This document shows positions 45,823 through 58,054 of a DNA stretch of 64,000 nucleotides, one piece after another (within the stretch, counting starts at the first letter, position 1; each line of letters opens with the position of its first letter). This stretch comes from Musa acuminata AAA Group (lineage: Eukaryota; Streptophyta; Magnoliopsida; Zingiberales; Musaceae), in the NCBI RefSeq assembly GCF_036884655.1, contig NC_088331.1, positions 15,901,501 through 15,965,500 on the forward strand, written 5' to 3'. Under the pieces are notes generated by a model. The model saw nothing but the letters and a program-made list of their open reading frames with translations. It had not been told where the DNA came from and did not search any database. The translations under genes were made by a program, and so were the position numbers.

Positions 45823-47604
45823 ATGTGCTCTAGAAGATCCTCAAGGGACAAAGGGAAGAGGAGATTAGTGGAAGACTTTGATCTTACCCTTTTCGATTCA
45901 ACATATCATGCTAAAAATTTTTCCTCTTTTAAATTTAGAAGTGTCAATAAGGGAAAACATGTAGATTTAGATGAACTAAGAGACTTAGAGATAATCCAAT
46001 GGTTTGCAAACCTAGATCTACTCCATATTTTACAAATTAGTGAACCCATCTATCCAAGATTTGTTAGACTGTTTAACAACAATTTACAAGTAGATGAAGA
46101 AGAAAGAATGTCTACCTATCTCTTAGGACAACACATCTCCATTACGGATAAATTCATTTGTGACATGATAGGCATTCTCGTAAAAAATAGAAGACTTTAT
46201 TTTAGAGGATCGTGGGTCAATGAAATAGTTTGGACAACATATGTTGAAGCCTTAGGAACAATTTTCGGTAATCCCAACTTAGTGATAGTTTCTAAAAGCC
46301 GTGAACATCTACTACCACTAAACACTAAAGTACTTCATCATATCCTAACTAGCATAATTCTCCCTAAACAATACCATCATGATGAAGTAAGTCAAATGGA
46401 TGTTAAAAGTGCTTTTCTTAACGACTTTATTTCCGAAGAAGTTTATGTTGAACAACCTTCTGGATTTTGAAATAATAGCCTCCCTAATCATATGTTTAAA
46501 TTAACTAAAGCTCTCTATGGTTTAAAACAAGCCCCTAGGGCTTGGTATGAGAGACTTAGTTCTTTTCTTATTGAAAATAATTTCACAAAAGGCAAGGTTG
46601 ATACTACATTGTTTATCAAGAATTTTGAAAATAATTTTCTTATTGTTCGGATTTATGTTGATGATATTTTCTTCGATTCTATAAATGAATCTCTTTGTGA
46701 ATCTTTTGCTAAAACCATGAGTCTCAAATTTGAAATGAGTTTGATGGGAGAATTAACCTTTTTCTTAGGCTTACTAATTAAGCAACTAAGCAATGACATC
46801 TTTATTAGTCAAACTAAATATGCTTTAAATCTACTGAAAATATTTAATATGGATAGCTCAAAAGCTATTAACACCCCTATGAGCACCTCCACTAAGTTAG
46901 AAGTTGATGAGAGTGGAGAAAGCTTCGATAAAAAAACTTATAGGGGTATGATAGGAAGTTTACTTTACCTCACTGTAACTAGGCCAGATATCATGTTCAG
47001 TGTAGGACTTTGTGTTAGGTTTCAATCGAACCCTAAGATATCTCATATCAAAGCGGTTAAAAGAATACTTATATATCTTAAAGGTACCACAAATCTAGGA
47101 TTATAGTATCCAAAATTCGAAAACTTTGAGTTAATTGCTTATGCTGATGCGGATTTTGTTGGGTGTAGACTAGATAGAAAAAGCTCATCAAGAACATGTC
47201 AATTTTTGGGACATTCCCTTGTTTCCTGGTCATCTAAGAAACAAAACTCAGTTGCACTATCAACAACCGAAGCTGAATATATTGCAGCTAGTGTATGCTG
47301 TGCACAAGTTGTGTGGATGAAAAATACCTTAGAAGATTATAAAGTCTATCTTAAAAATATTCCCATTAAATGTGATAACACGAGTGCAATATGTTTAACA
47401 AAAAATCCCATTCAACACTCAAGAACAAAACATATTGATATTAGACATCACTTTATATGAGATCATGTTACTAATCATGATGTAATCATAGAGTTCATAG
47501 ATACTAAGCATCAACTAGCTGATATTTTTATAAAACCTCTAAGTGAAGAACAATTTGATTTCATAAGAAGAGAACTAGGAATGTTGATGTGTCCGAATGC
47601 ATAA
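45823..47604 (+). pseudogene. Captured plant transposon-protein-like ORF fused in frame to RT/RNase H (element B)
   Basis: One reading frame of 593 codons is broken only by stops at 46468, 47104 and 47458. Residues 1-190: basic start (MCSRRSSRDKGKRRL), then segments such as RLFNNNLQVDEEERMSTYL and HISITDKFICDMIGI, and HHILTSIILPKQYHH. This pattern (R-x-F-N/Y-N-L...D...L-G) resembles the plant 'putative transposon protein' domain (Pfam Transposase_32-like; assignment from memory). At SQMDVKSAFL (about 46394) it changes to copia RT motif A, then KALYGLKQAPRAWYERL, YVDDI, TRPDIMFSV, and RNase H ADADFVG, STTEAEYIAA, CDNTSAI. RT lacks its fingers and integrase is absent. A shares only the first part, so the RT was added at HHDEVSQ by recombination. 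Confidence 0.7.
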
Positions 47605-48875
47605 ACTTGTTAAAATTATTATTCGGACTTTATTGATTGAATGATCAAATCACTTAATTACCATTACATGCCTAAAATAACATGTTGGAAATTAATACAA
47701 AAATTTCCATAACAATGAGCATGTCTTCATGATTGTATAGTTTTGTCCGATTGCATGAAAGTGTTAAATTAAATTTTCAGTTCCAATCGGATATCATGAA
47801 TACATTATTCTCTTTTGGACTTAATAAACATATGCCACATATAGTTTGATTCACATAATTAATTTTTGACAAATAGAATCATCTAGCAAATGCATATCTT
47901 TTAGACTTATCATGTGAAAAATATTCTCTTCGAGAAATAGATTTGATGATTCCTTCTTATAAAAGGAAGATATTTTTATGTGCAAGGATTTGATTCACAT
48001 AAATATCCTAATCCTTGTAAAGCATGCCTTAATATCGTATCGATTTGAACTACACAAATGACTTTCCTCCTTCATGCAAAAAGATAATAACAAATAAAAA
48101 GGAAGAAGTTTTCACTCTATAATCTTCATGTTATGTTTTTCTTGAGATGTTTGTATAATTTATATCCTATCACTCTATATAGATAAATGACATGAACCTA
48201 CTTATGGCATCGCATGTATATTTAAAAGTTATTTATATCGTTCTCCTTTTTTTTTTATGACAAAGGGGGAGAAATATATAAATTGATATTATAAATGTCA
48301 TATTATGTTGAAAAAAGCTGATAACTATGATTATGTCATATTATGTTGAAAAAAAGCTAAATAAATTGATGTTATATATGAATTGATGCTATGATTATGC
48401 CATGCTTGCATCAACGAAAATATATGAATTAATGATAACTATGATTGCCATATTAGCAATATGCCATGTTTGCATCATGTTAAGATATCAAGAACTTGCA
48501 TCGTAGTCCTACGTGTTGATATCTTACTATGTGATGAAATGCTATGATTGCTAAAATACTTGAAATGTGTGCATCATGTTAAGATATCAAAATCTTACTT
48601 CAAAATTTTACATGTTGATATCTTACCATATGATGAATTGCTATCATTACCATAATTCACATTTGAAATTTAAAAATGGATGTCAAGCCTTGACATAATA
48701 CATTATTTTCAGAGAGATACATCATGATGGGAATCATGATGGGAGTATTGATAAGGTAACTTATCAATATGTCTCTTGAATTCAAAGGCTTCGAATTCAA
48801 GAATGACTTATCTCAATTATGGCACATAGATAGGGGGAGTTAAGGTTAACTCCGTTATCAATTGATTGTCATCAT
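47605..48875 (+). other. Non-coding 3' region of element B with internal PPT
   Basis: AT-rich and without ORFs. An mPPT, CAAAGGGGGAGAAA, lies at 48261-48274 after a T-run. A 60-base phrase with TGTTAAGATATCAA is repeated near 48475-48530 and 48575-48630. Confidence 0.65.
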
Positions 48876-48890
48876 AAAAAAGGGGGAGAT
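48876..48890 (+). other. Polypurine tract of element B
   Basis: AAAAAAGGGGGAGAT directly precedes the 3' LTR. Confidence 0.85.
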
Positions 48891-50419
48891 TGTTGAATCT
48901 CGAATTTTGATGATGACGTCAATTGTCATTTGTTATCTAATCCATATGTTGAGATAAGTGTGTAGGATTAATTACAATGAAAGTAAGACATGTAGTAGGA
49001 GTTGTGCCGGAGTCAAGACTATGATCACGTTGGGGGTTCGAGAATTCGACGGAAGTTCGGATGGTCGTCGGAAGTTCTGCGGGAACAAATCCGATAAGTC
49101 CAGGAGCTGGCCAAAGAAGCTCGTCGGAACTTGCCAAGTGGATCGTCGCAAGTCCAGGAGTTTGCCGGAAGTCCGCAGGAGCATCACCGAGGGTTCATCG
49201 GATGATCGACGGAAGCTCGCCGGAAGAAGCGATTGATGCACCAGAGCAAGTTGTAGTAAATGTCTTAAAAAATTCGTAGTTAGCACGATGATTAAGTTAG
49301 AAATGGGAGGTGATCCAATTAACTTAATCTTGGGGCAATTGGGCCCTTGATAGACCCAAATTGGGCCGAATGGATTAGCCCATTCAGACCCAGATTACTT
49401 GGCCAGAGGTGGCACCGCCTAGGGCTTAGTCTCTAAGCTCTGGCTGGGCAGTGCAACCGCCTTTGACAGAGGTGCAACTGCTTGAGCTCGGTCTCCGAGC
49501 TCTGGCTGGGCGGTGCAATCGCCCTAGTCAGGTAGTGGCACCACCTGAGCTCGGTCTCCGAGCTCTGGCAGGAGGTGCAACCGCCCCTGACAAGCGGTGG
49601 CACCACCCATAGGCTCAGTCTTCGAGCTCTGCCAGGCGATGCAACCGCCTCAGTCAGGCGGTGCAATCGCTAGACCTCGGAATTCCGAGAGATGACAGTT
49701 TTGAGCTCAGAATTCAAACTGGTTTGGGGCCTATAAATACCCCACCCTTTCAGTAATGAAAGGGCAACCAAAAACCACTGAAATCCTGATCTTACTCTGT
49801 GATTTTTAGAGCTCAAAAGTGTTGTATGAGTTAAAAGTTCTCCTTCCTCTTTTCTTCCAAGTTTTGATCTATCAAGAGAGGAAAGAAAATTCTGTAAGGG
49901 TTGTCTGCTAAGCCCGTTAAAAGGAGTGAAACTGTAAAAAGGTGGTTGGCCTTCGCCTATTGAAGGAAGGCCTCTAGTGGACGTCAGAGACCTCGTCGGT
50001 GGAGGAAGCCAAAAGTGGATGTAGGTCAAGATTGACCGAACCATTCTAAATCTCGGTTTGCATTTACTTTGAGCATATTATCTTTATTGCAAACCTCCTC
50101 AATAGCTTACTACCTTCTGCACATTTACAATCATGTTTCAAAGTTCAGTATTTTCCAAATCGGCGTTTAGACGTAAATCAGTTTTATCGTACGAACATCA
50201 TATTTCAGTTTACGTTGACATTCTAATTTCCATCATAACTGCAAACTGCCTTCATAGACTTTCTTTAACTGCATCTTGGTTGATCACAAGTTAAAATGAT
50301 TTACGAATCGGCTTTTCTACCGAAATTGCTCTTATCGTACGAACGTAATTTTAATCATCGAAAGTTTTCCGTTGCACTAATTCACCCCCCCCCCCCTCTT
50401 AGTGTTCTTGATCCTAATA
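48891..50419 (+). repeat. 3' LTR of element B (1529 bp)
   Basis: It starts TGTTGAATCTCGAATTTTG and ends ATCCTAATA (the terminal CA has mutated to TA). TATA box at 49732-49739. It is longer than the 5' LTR mainly by extra palindromic units in 49390-49680. Confidence 0.85.
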
Positions 50420-50424
50420 GCTTT

Positions 50425-51276
50425 TGGGGTGCTCAAGATTTATGACTAGAGATCCAAAATGACTCATAACGCTCTCTAGATAAAATGACAAAAAGAGGAT
50501 TAGTAGAATTAAAACTATCAATTACAAAATGATACATATATTCTATATGTTAATGATGTAATCTTATGTGATAAACACTTAAGTTTGATCCCCCAAAATT
50601 TTGAAACTTGTAAACTCTTATGCATAAATTCCCCTTCACATATCCTCCGGATTTTTGAATTTTTTCAGATACATTCCTCCCTCAATTTTTTCGGATCCAA
50701 CTATATCTTATTCATGAACTTACGGCTTGCGATGCTTGTATGATGAGTCATAAACATATTGAAAATATATAAGCTCTATATGACATTTGAGTAGAGTATG
50801 TATTTCACATGATCGATCATGAATATACGATATTTCTCATCTTGTGATGTGAATTTTTACATGATTATGTAATTAGGGTTGTGTGCTCCACAAACAAACA
50901 CTCCCTTTAAATTGAAATCACCCACATCAGCCCACACACCTTTGTGAGCAGCTCTCATTGCCTGTAGGCGATGGCTGCCGCTAACTGTCACGGGTGGTAG
51001 GCGGTTGCACCGCCCATAATCTACCCCCTTTTAAAACTGAGCTAGGGCTAGCAGTAGAACTGACCCCATCTCTTTTTCCACCCTCCTTTGTAGCTCTAAA
51101 CTCTCCTTCAACTCCATTCTCTCCCTCTAGCTACCCAAAACTCTCTATTTTCTACAAGATCAAGGATCAATTCTACATCTTCTTGAAGATCTCAACTAAG
51201 GTATTCTCTAAAAGGCTTTGATTTCTCTTTTGTATCATCTACTCTTGCTCATTATTTATCTTCATAATAGCAGTAT
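50425..51276 (+). other. Element A spacer and 5' region of its captured ORF
   Basis: Element A resumes here after B. It matches 44960-45822 of B: AGATCCAAAA, the ACAAAAAGAGGATTA word, the GGTAGGCGGTTGCACCGCC palindrome near 50995-51020, TTTTAAAAC and GAGCTAGGGCTAG. No gag-protease continuation is seen. Confidence 0.55.
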
Positions 51277-52312
51277 TTATAGGTTCTAGAAGATCCTCTA
51301 GGGACAAAGGGAAGAGGAGATTAGAAGAAAACTATGATTCCACACTTTTTGATTCAAATCAATATGCCCTAAAATTTATATCCATAGAATTTAGAAATAT
51401 TCATAAGGAAAAATATATTGATTTAGATGAACTAAGTGATTTAGAACCTATTCAATAGTTTACAAATCTAGACCTTTTCCCAATCCTACAAATGAGTGAA
51501 CCTATCTACCTTAAACTTGTTAGGTTATTTTATAACATTCTACATGTAGATGAAGAAGAAAGGGTGTCTACCTATCTTTCAGGACGTCATATATCCATTA
51601 CGGATAGATCCATTTACGACATCATAGGCATCTCGGTAAAAGAAAGAGGTTGTTACTTTAGAGGACAATGGGATGATGAAACAATTGGGACCATGTATAT
51701 TGATGCCTTAGGAATAATTTTTGGCAATCCCAACTTAATGATAATTCCAAAAAGCTGGGAACATTTATTACCATTAAGCACCAAAATACTTCATCACATC
51801 TTGATTAGTATCATTCTCCCGAAACAATACCATCATGATGAAGTAAGTCAAATAGAACTAAGTACCATGTATTGGATCAGGAAAGGATATAACAACTGTT
51901 TTGGCTACCTTATCCAATAAAACATGATAGAAATATCTAAAAAGGACATGATGCTTCCATATAGTAGCATAATCATTAGAATACTTCATGCCTACGATAT
52001 TACAATTCCACCCGCGAAGAAGTTATAAAGCTAGATAGATTTAGTATCATAAATAAAAATCTACTTCGACGGATGAGATGTATATTTAGAAATAGTATGT
52101 GGGTTAGAATGCCGAGAAGAACCGATCCCCCTCAACCTGAACTAGAACCGAAAACATCAATCTTTAGGGGTAATCAATATCCTCCAACTGGTCCCTTTGA
52201 GGAATCACATATAGTAGAGCAAGCACCTTCTTCATCTATCGAAGATATAGGGATTCGGATGGATCATTTTGAACAAAGACAAGATCGACTCGAACAACGC
52301 CAAGATTAAATC
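51277..52312 (+). pseudogene. Captured plant transposon-protein-like ORF of element A (full length, broken)
   Basis: The same ORF as in B but continuing past the point where B switches to RT. Best open part 51492-51920: RLFYNILHVDEEERVSTYL, HISITDRSIYDIIGI, HHILISIILPKQYHHDEVSQ, then STMYWIRKGYNNCF, which is the native continuation. After a stop and a frame change, 52073-52309 encodes RMRCIFRNSMWVRMPRR, a proline-rich linker, and MDHFEQRQDRLEQRQD, a coiled-coil-like C terminus. The start corresponding to the B ATG is mutated, and a stop lies near 51460. It shows the ancestral, complete form of about 345 codons. It occupies the place of pol between gag and the 3' non-coding region. Confidence 0.6.
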
Positions 52313-53833
52313 TTAACTGAGCTACAGTAGATTCACCGACAGTTTGACACCTTATTTAGACATTTTAACTTTCCACCACCTAAATAAGCATGTGTATGTA
52401 TTTTGAAAAAATGAACATAATCCTCCTTGTTATGTTGTAATGCTATGTTGTGTACCTTAATATTGTAAAATGCTACTCACTTTGATGATCGTAATGCTAT
52501 GCTTTTATGCTACTTATTTTGATAAGTAAAATTCTGTGCTAACTATCTTGATAGTTAAATTCTAAGCATACTTTAAATTAATGAGTATTTACGACTTGAT
52601 ATATTTAACTATTGGTATCTACGACTTGATGTATTATTTCATGAGTATTTACGAAGTTAGGAATGTTAGTGTGCCCGGATGCATGAATTTGTTAAATTTT
52701 GGTTTCGGACTTTCTTGATTCCTTGATCACTCATTTAAATTTTGTGCTGTGAATTTTACATGATGATAAGGTTGTGTGCTTCAATAACATGTTTACTTGA
52801 ATGTTGAAAATTTTGTACCTTGATGCTAAAATTTTTCATGATGATGAACATGTTTATCTTCATGATTGTAATTGAAAAGCTATAATAAAACATTGTCCGA
52901 ATGCATAATTTTGTTGTATTTCTCTTCTGGATTTAATGTATTTTTTGAATAGAGCTTTCATGAGCTTATGCTATATCAAATTTATTTCATATCCATGCTC
53001 CATCACTAAATGATTTTTGATACATGGAATTAATTGACAAATGCATCTCTCATGGACTTATCTTTTATAAATTTTTTTATTAAAAAATGAATTTGATGTA
53101 ATGATTCTTTCACATGAATTCCTTCTTGATGAAGGAAGATTTTTTGAGATGAACACTTGCAAGAATTTAATTTCACATGTATATCTTGATCCTTCTGAAA
53201 AATGAAGCATAATGAAACTCTCTTATCGATCTTAACTTCATTTAAAGTTGGTTCTCAATGGCTTAACCTTCCTTACTTTTCTCCTTCGTGTAAAGGTTTG
53301 ATGATAAGTAAAAAGAAAGAAGTTAATGAATGATATCAAGTCATGAATGCTTGAAAAATAATTTGTATGAATTTCTTTACAAGTTGAAAAATGACATGAA
53401 TTTTTACCACACTTGCATTTATTGTTGAATCGTTCTCCTTTTTGTTGATGATAAAGGGGGAGAAATATATGGTAAATTTATGATAGAATGAATTGCTATA
53501 CATTTGAAATGTTTGCATTATGATAAGATATCTAGGGTTTAACTTGTAATTTTACAAAGTTGATATCTTGCTATATGATGAAATTGCTATGATTGCTATC
53601 CTTCATATTTGAAATATAAAACTTGAAAATGGATGTCATACCTTGACATCATTTTCAGAAAGTTACATCATGATAGGAATCATGATGGGGGTATTGATAA
53701 GTTTAAATGAATTTAACTTATCAATATGTCTCTTGAATTCAAAGGCTTTGAATTCAAGAATGACTTTTCTCAAGTATGGCATATAGATAGAGGGAGTTAA
53801 GGTTAACACCATCATCAATTGATTGACATCATA
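52313..53833 (+). other. Non-coding 3' region of element A with internal PPT
   Basis: AT-rich with no ORF. Short phrases repeat (for example TGAGTATTTACGA near 52580-52660). An mPPT, AAAGGGGGAGAAAT, lies at 53453-53466 after TTTTTGTTGATGAT. Confidence 0.65.
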
Positions 53834-53847
53834 AAAAAGGGAGAGAT
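53834..53847 (+). other. Polypurine tract of element A
   Basis: AAAAAGGGAGAGAT abuts the 3' LTR; one G is mutated relative to B and D. Confidence 0.75.
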
Positions 53848-55102
53848 TGTTGAATCTCAAATTTTGATGATGAAGTCAATTGTTATTTGTTTATCTAATC
53901 TATATGTTGATAAAAGTGTGCAGGATTAACTACGATGGCAGTAAGACATGCAGCAGGTGTTGAGCCAGAGTCAAGACCAAAATCATGTTGGGAGTTTGAG
54001 AGTTCGTCGGAAGTTCTGTGGGAACCAGCCGAGAAGTCCAGGGGCTTGCCATAGAAACTCATTGCGAACTCACCAAGAAGATCGTTGCGAAGTCCAAGAG
54101 CTTGCTGGGAGTCCGTCGGAGCATCGCCGAGAGTTCGTCGGATATTCACCCGAAGTTCGCCGGAAGCTCGTCGGAAGAAGCGATTGACACACCGGAACAT
54201 GAATTGTAGAATGATGTCTTAATTGTCATATTTAGAGTTTAGATTAGGTTAGGATTGGGAGGTAATCCCACTAACTTAATTAGGAGCCAACTAGGCCCTT
54301 AACAGACCCAAATTGAGCCGAATGGAACAACCCATTCGGACCCAGAATTCCTGGCCGGTGGTGACACCGCCCAGGAGACTTGGTCTCCCAGGGATTCTAG
54401 GCAGTGGTACCACCCTTGTCAAGCGGTAGTATCGTTGGCAGTTACTACTGCCAATGGTGGTACCACCCCTATCAGGCGATGGTACCGTTGGAGCTCAGTC
54501 TTCGAGCACTGTCAAGCGATAGTACCGCCCAGATTGAGCAATAGTACCGCTCAGTGATAGATGACAGGCGGTAGTACCACCCAGTTATGGCTGTGCTACT
54601 ACCAGGACCCCGAAAATCCAAAAATAGACACTTTTAGGCTCCATTTTTGAACTCATTGGTGCATATAAAAACCCCATCCTTTCATGCATGAATGGGCACG
54701 AAAAACTTGCTTTAATCTTGAGTCATTGAGGCCTTAAAGTGTTGTAAAAGCTAGAGTTCTCCTCCTTTCTTCTAAGTGTTGAGATCATTCAAGAGAGGAG
54801 TGAAACTTGTAAGGGTTATCTCCTAAGCCCGTCAAAAGGATAAAAGATGTAAAAGGGTGGTTGGCCTTCGCCTATTAAAGGAAGGCCTCTAGTGGACACC
54901 GACGACCTCGTCGAAGGAGGAAGCTGATAATGGATGTAGGTCACATTGATTGAACCACTTTAAAATCTCGGTTTGCATTTACTTTGAGCATCTTTCCTTT
55001 ATAGCAAACTACCTCTCCTCCTTACTGTACTTTAAATACGTCTACATTCGCTTTAAAGTAAAACATCTTCCGAAATCGGCTTTCTACGAAGACTTTATGA
55101 AA
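53848..55102 (+). repeat. 3' LTR of element A, piece 1
   Basis: It starts TGTTGAATCTCAAATTTTG and has the same order as the 5' LTR, with a palindromic segment at 54355-54605 and a TATA box TATAAAAA at 54664-54671. It is interrupted near 55102 by element C, with filler DNA at the joint, and resumes at 60614. Confidence 0.8.
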
Positions 55103-55159
55103 TCTAGACAGTTATTACAGTTATTACAGTTATGAAATCTATGAAGACTTTACGAAATC
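55103..55159. other. Filler DNA at the truncated end of element C
   Basis: A mosaic of short copies: TCTAGACAGTTATTACA also occurs in the C 5' LTR (about 60266-60282), TTATTACAG is doubled, and ATGAAATCTATGAAGACTTT resembles the adjacent A LTR. This is what templated end-joining repair leaves behind. Confidence 0.6.
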
Positions 55160-55547
55160 ATAGTTAATCCTGCACATGCAAGCCAAAACTCTACTCCGAT
55201 CTAGACAATTATTACAATGCGAATTGACATTCTGTTGTCCGGCACGTCATTGGTTAGTGCTTCATCCGATTCTTCAGCGCATCATCCTCTCTTGCGGCTT
55301 GTTGCCCAATCGGCGATTGACCTCCACAACCCCAATATCCTTGGCGCAATTCCGCTCTCCTTGGCCCGATGCCTGACGTCCGAAGCCTTCTGCCATCCAA
55401 TATCCTGACGTGATATCCTCTAGCGCAACGTCAATTCCTCCTGCGTCAACTATCTAATCCTGATCGAGTAGACCTGCATCACTCAAAATGCAGTTAACCA
55501 TCTAAACACAATCAATTAGTTTCATCATCAAAATCCGAGATTCAACA
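55160..55547 (-). repeat. Truncated 3' LTR of element C (U3 start only, 388 bp)
   Basis: On the minus strand it starts TGTTGAATCTCGG at 55547 and follows the 5' LTR to GTGCAGGATTAACTAT, then stops. The counterpart in the 5' LTR is 60226-60613. Palindromes, TATA box and U5 are lost. Confidence 0.8.
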
Positions 55548-55562
55548 ATCTCCCCCTTTTTG
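55548..55562 (-). other. Polypurine tract of element C
   Basis: ATCTCCCCCTTTTTG on plus is the purine tract of the minus strand next to the LTR start. Similar internal tracts lie at 55765-55775 and 56342-56355. Confidence 0.8.
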
Positions 55563-58054
55563 ATGATGACAACTAATTGATGACTAACGGAGTTAACCTA
55601 AACTCCCCAGAGTTTAACCAAACTCCCCCTATCAATATGCCATTGATAGAACACTTGGATTATCCCAAATCCAAGTAACATTCATCACATGTTATGAAAA
55701 AATATTTAAACCATCATGCAAATATATAAAATATTCAATTCAATGCATGAAGTCATCAATATACTTCTCCCCCTATGTCATCAACAAAATGGAGAAGTAG
55801 CTCTAGCTATTTTAAAAGATATGCAAGTTTTTACAACATGAAGCTAGATTTTCATCACAACATATAAGCACAAAAGCATAACAAGATTCTTAAGTTCAAT
55901 CATGGCAATTCAACACTTGCTTCTTGTGCAAGATTGTACTTTGCTTTTCTTTGCAAGTAACAATATTTATGATGTTTGATATAGCAAATTTTATATCATG
56001 CAAGGTAGCAAACTTTTGTGATGTTCAAGATAGTAAGTTCTTTCAACGAAATGATCGAGCTAAGAAATTTTTACGATATGCAAGTTTTACTACATAAAAG
56101 CTAGTAAAAATTTCGAAAGCAAATGCAAGATAGCTTTCTTGTGTAAGCTCATGATTCTTGCTTCCTATTGCAATGTGCAAGTTATAAGTTTTGCTTCTTG
56201 AAATAGGCAAGATAGCTCATTTGCTTGAGATTACAAGATAGCATTTCTTGCTTTCGAGATGAGCAAACTAATAAGTTTTGCCCCTTTTTGCGATGTGTAC
56301 GTTTGTAATTTTTTGCTTCCATTGTCTTGTGCAAGCTAGCTATCTCCCCCTTTGTCATTGTCAAAAAGAAGGAAAGACCCATTACATCAATTATGACAAA
56401 GGTAAGTATCAATCTCATTTCTGCATCATTATATTTTCAAATTAAAACATGCACTATTTCAAAAACCTTATATTTCATTCATGCGTGATATTGAATAAAT
56501 CAATCAACATTATGAGCATATCATACATGATATATCTTTTTGGCAATAACTCATAGTATTTTAAATCATGATTTACATCATATGCAATACATCATATCAT
56601 AATTAGAAAGCACAAGTATTGTATGCATCATTGCCAATCATAGATGTTTCATAATGGTATCAATTTTGTCAAATTATATCCTACCATGCATGATCAAATC
56701 TTCTCCCTATTTTATCATTGAAAACAAGAAAGAAGTAGGGAAGAGCATAAAAGTGTAAAGTATTTCAATTATTTCAAGGCATTTGTATCATAGATATAAA
56801 GAAATCATATCATCAAAGATAAGACCATTTGAATACCAAAAGACATGATTCATTTTATCAAATCTCTTCCTTTTATAAATAACAAAAATTGTAGGTGTAC
56901 AAAGAAGAGATTGTGATTAAAAAAGAATCTCAAGTAGTAAATCCAAGAAATCAAGATCATAATTTGAATACAAACTCATTCAAATTTAAATTGTCAAATT
57001 CATCAAAATCTCAACATTACTTTTAAGAGATTCATAATGGTATACATAGATTTATCATAATAATCAAGGGAAAATCTTAGGAGATCATGATATAGATAAA
57101 ATTCATTCAATCTTATAAGAGAACAAGATATTAATTCAAGCATATAAAATTTCTCAATTCATTATGAATCATAAAAAGAATTATGGTTCCGAAAACTCAT
57201 GATTCATTTAGAAAAATTTTCTCTTTAGTGCACGATAAGAAGAAATATAGCAATGATACCAATCATAATTCATTTGGATAGTAGATGCTAAAAAGGAACA
57301 TTGAGGATACAAGATCTTGATTTTTATAGAGTAAATCTGAAGTTATAAATATCAAAAAATCAAGATAAAGCTCATTTAAATTCAAATCATCAAATCAAAA
57401 TCATTTTCAAGATATTCATAAAAAGATGATAAAATAGATTCATCAAACCAAGAATTTTCAAGAAAAATACTTTTATCTATTTAGTTATTTCATATAAGCA
57501 TGCCTTTGTCCTTTTTGTGCCAATATATATATATATATATATATATATCATCAATCATTTAGGATCGAAAAATAAATTTCTTCATAAAAACCATCAAGAT
57601 CATTATGTATAACTTTTAAAATCTCATGCATAAAATGGTATCAAAACATTTAATATTTTCATTCCATCATTTTGAATTGGTTTTATTGAACATAATTTTG
57701 AATGATTCTTATAGATAACTAAAACTTCTTTAGTTTTAATTTATATGATTGACTTTATCTTAGCATGCTCAAATTTTGTTCATATGTCAAAACCATATAT
57801 CATGTTTGAAAACCAAAGATAAGGTTAAAAAAAAAATCATCAAGCCTTCCATTCAAAAGCCATGCATCGTCATTGAAAATCAATATGGAAATCGTCAAAA
57901 TATATATTCTTACTTCTCAAGCACATACATAAGATTAATCTTACTAGGTGTATAAGCATTAGATTTATATCTAACATTTTATTGCATTAACATAACACAT
58001 GCAATTTTCAAGAAAATTAATCCTAAACTAAATTAAAAATGACTCATGAAAGTA
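55563..58054 (-). other. Non-coding part of element C interior
   Basis: This is the reverse-complement counterpart of the D region 23698-26387, with the same degenerate phrases (CAAGCTAGC, TTGCTTCTTG) at 55800-56370. A (TA)n run of about 30 bases lies at 57519-57548. There is no ORF of note. Confidence 0.65.

Larger units (their letters stand above)
41827..50419 (+). mobile_element. Non-autonomous Sirevirus-like retrotransposon 'B' with captured-ORF/RT fusion
   Basis: Flanked by target duplication GCTTT (41822-41826 and 50420-50424). LTRs of 1473 and 1529 bp, PBS, gag pseudogene, non-coding spacer, a captured ORF running in frame into the rear of RT and RNase H, mPPT, PPT. Protease, integrase and RT fingers are missing. 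It is a close relative of its host A but has gained RT/RNase H at the 3' side of the captured ORF. Confidence 0.85.

Noticed and set aside
45823..46390. Idea that the captured ORF is the envelope-like gene known from some Sireviruses
   Set aside because: Env-like ORFs lie downstream of pol and have membrane segments. This ORF lies upstream of RT in B, has no hydrophobic segment and has a basic N terminus.
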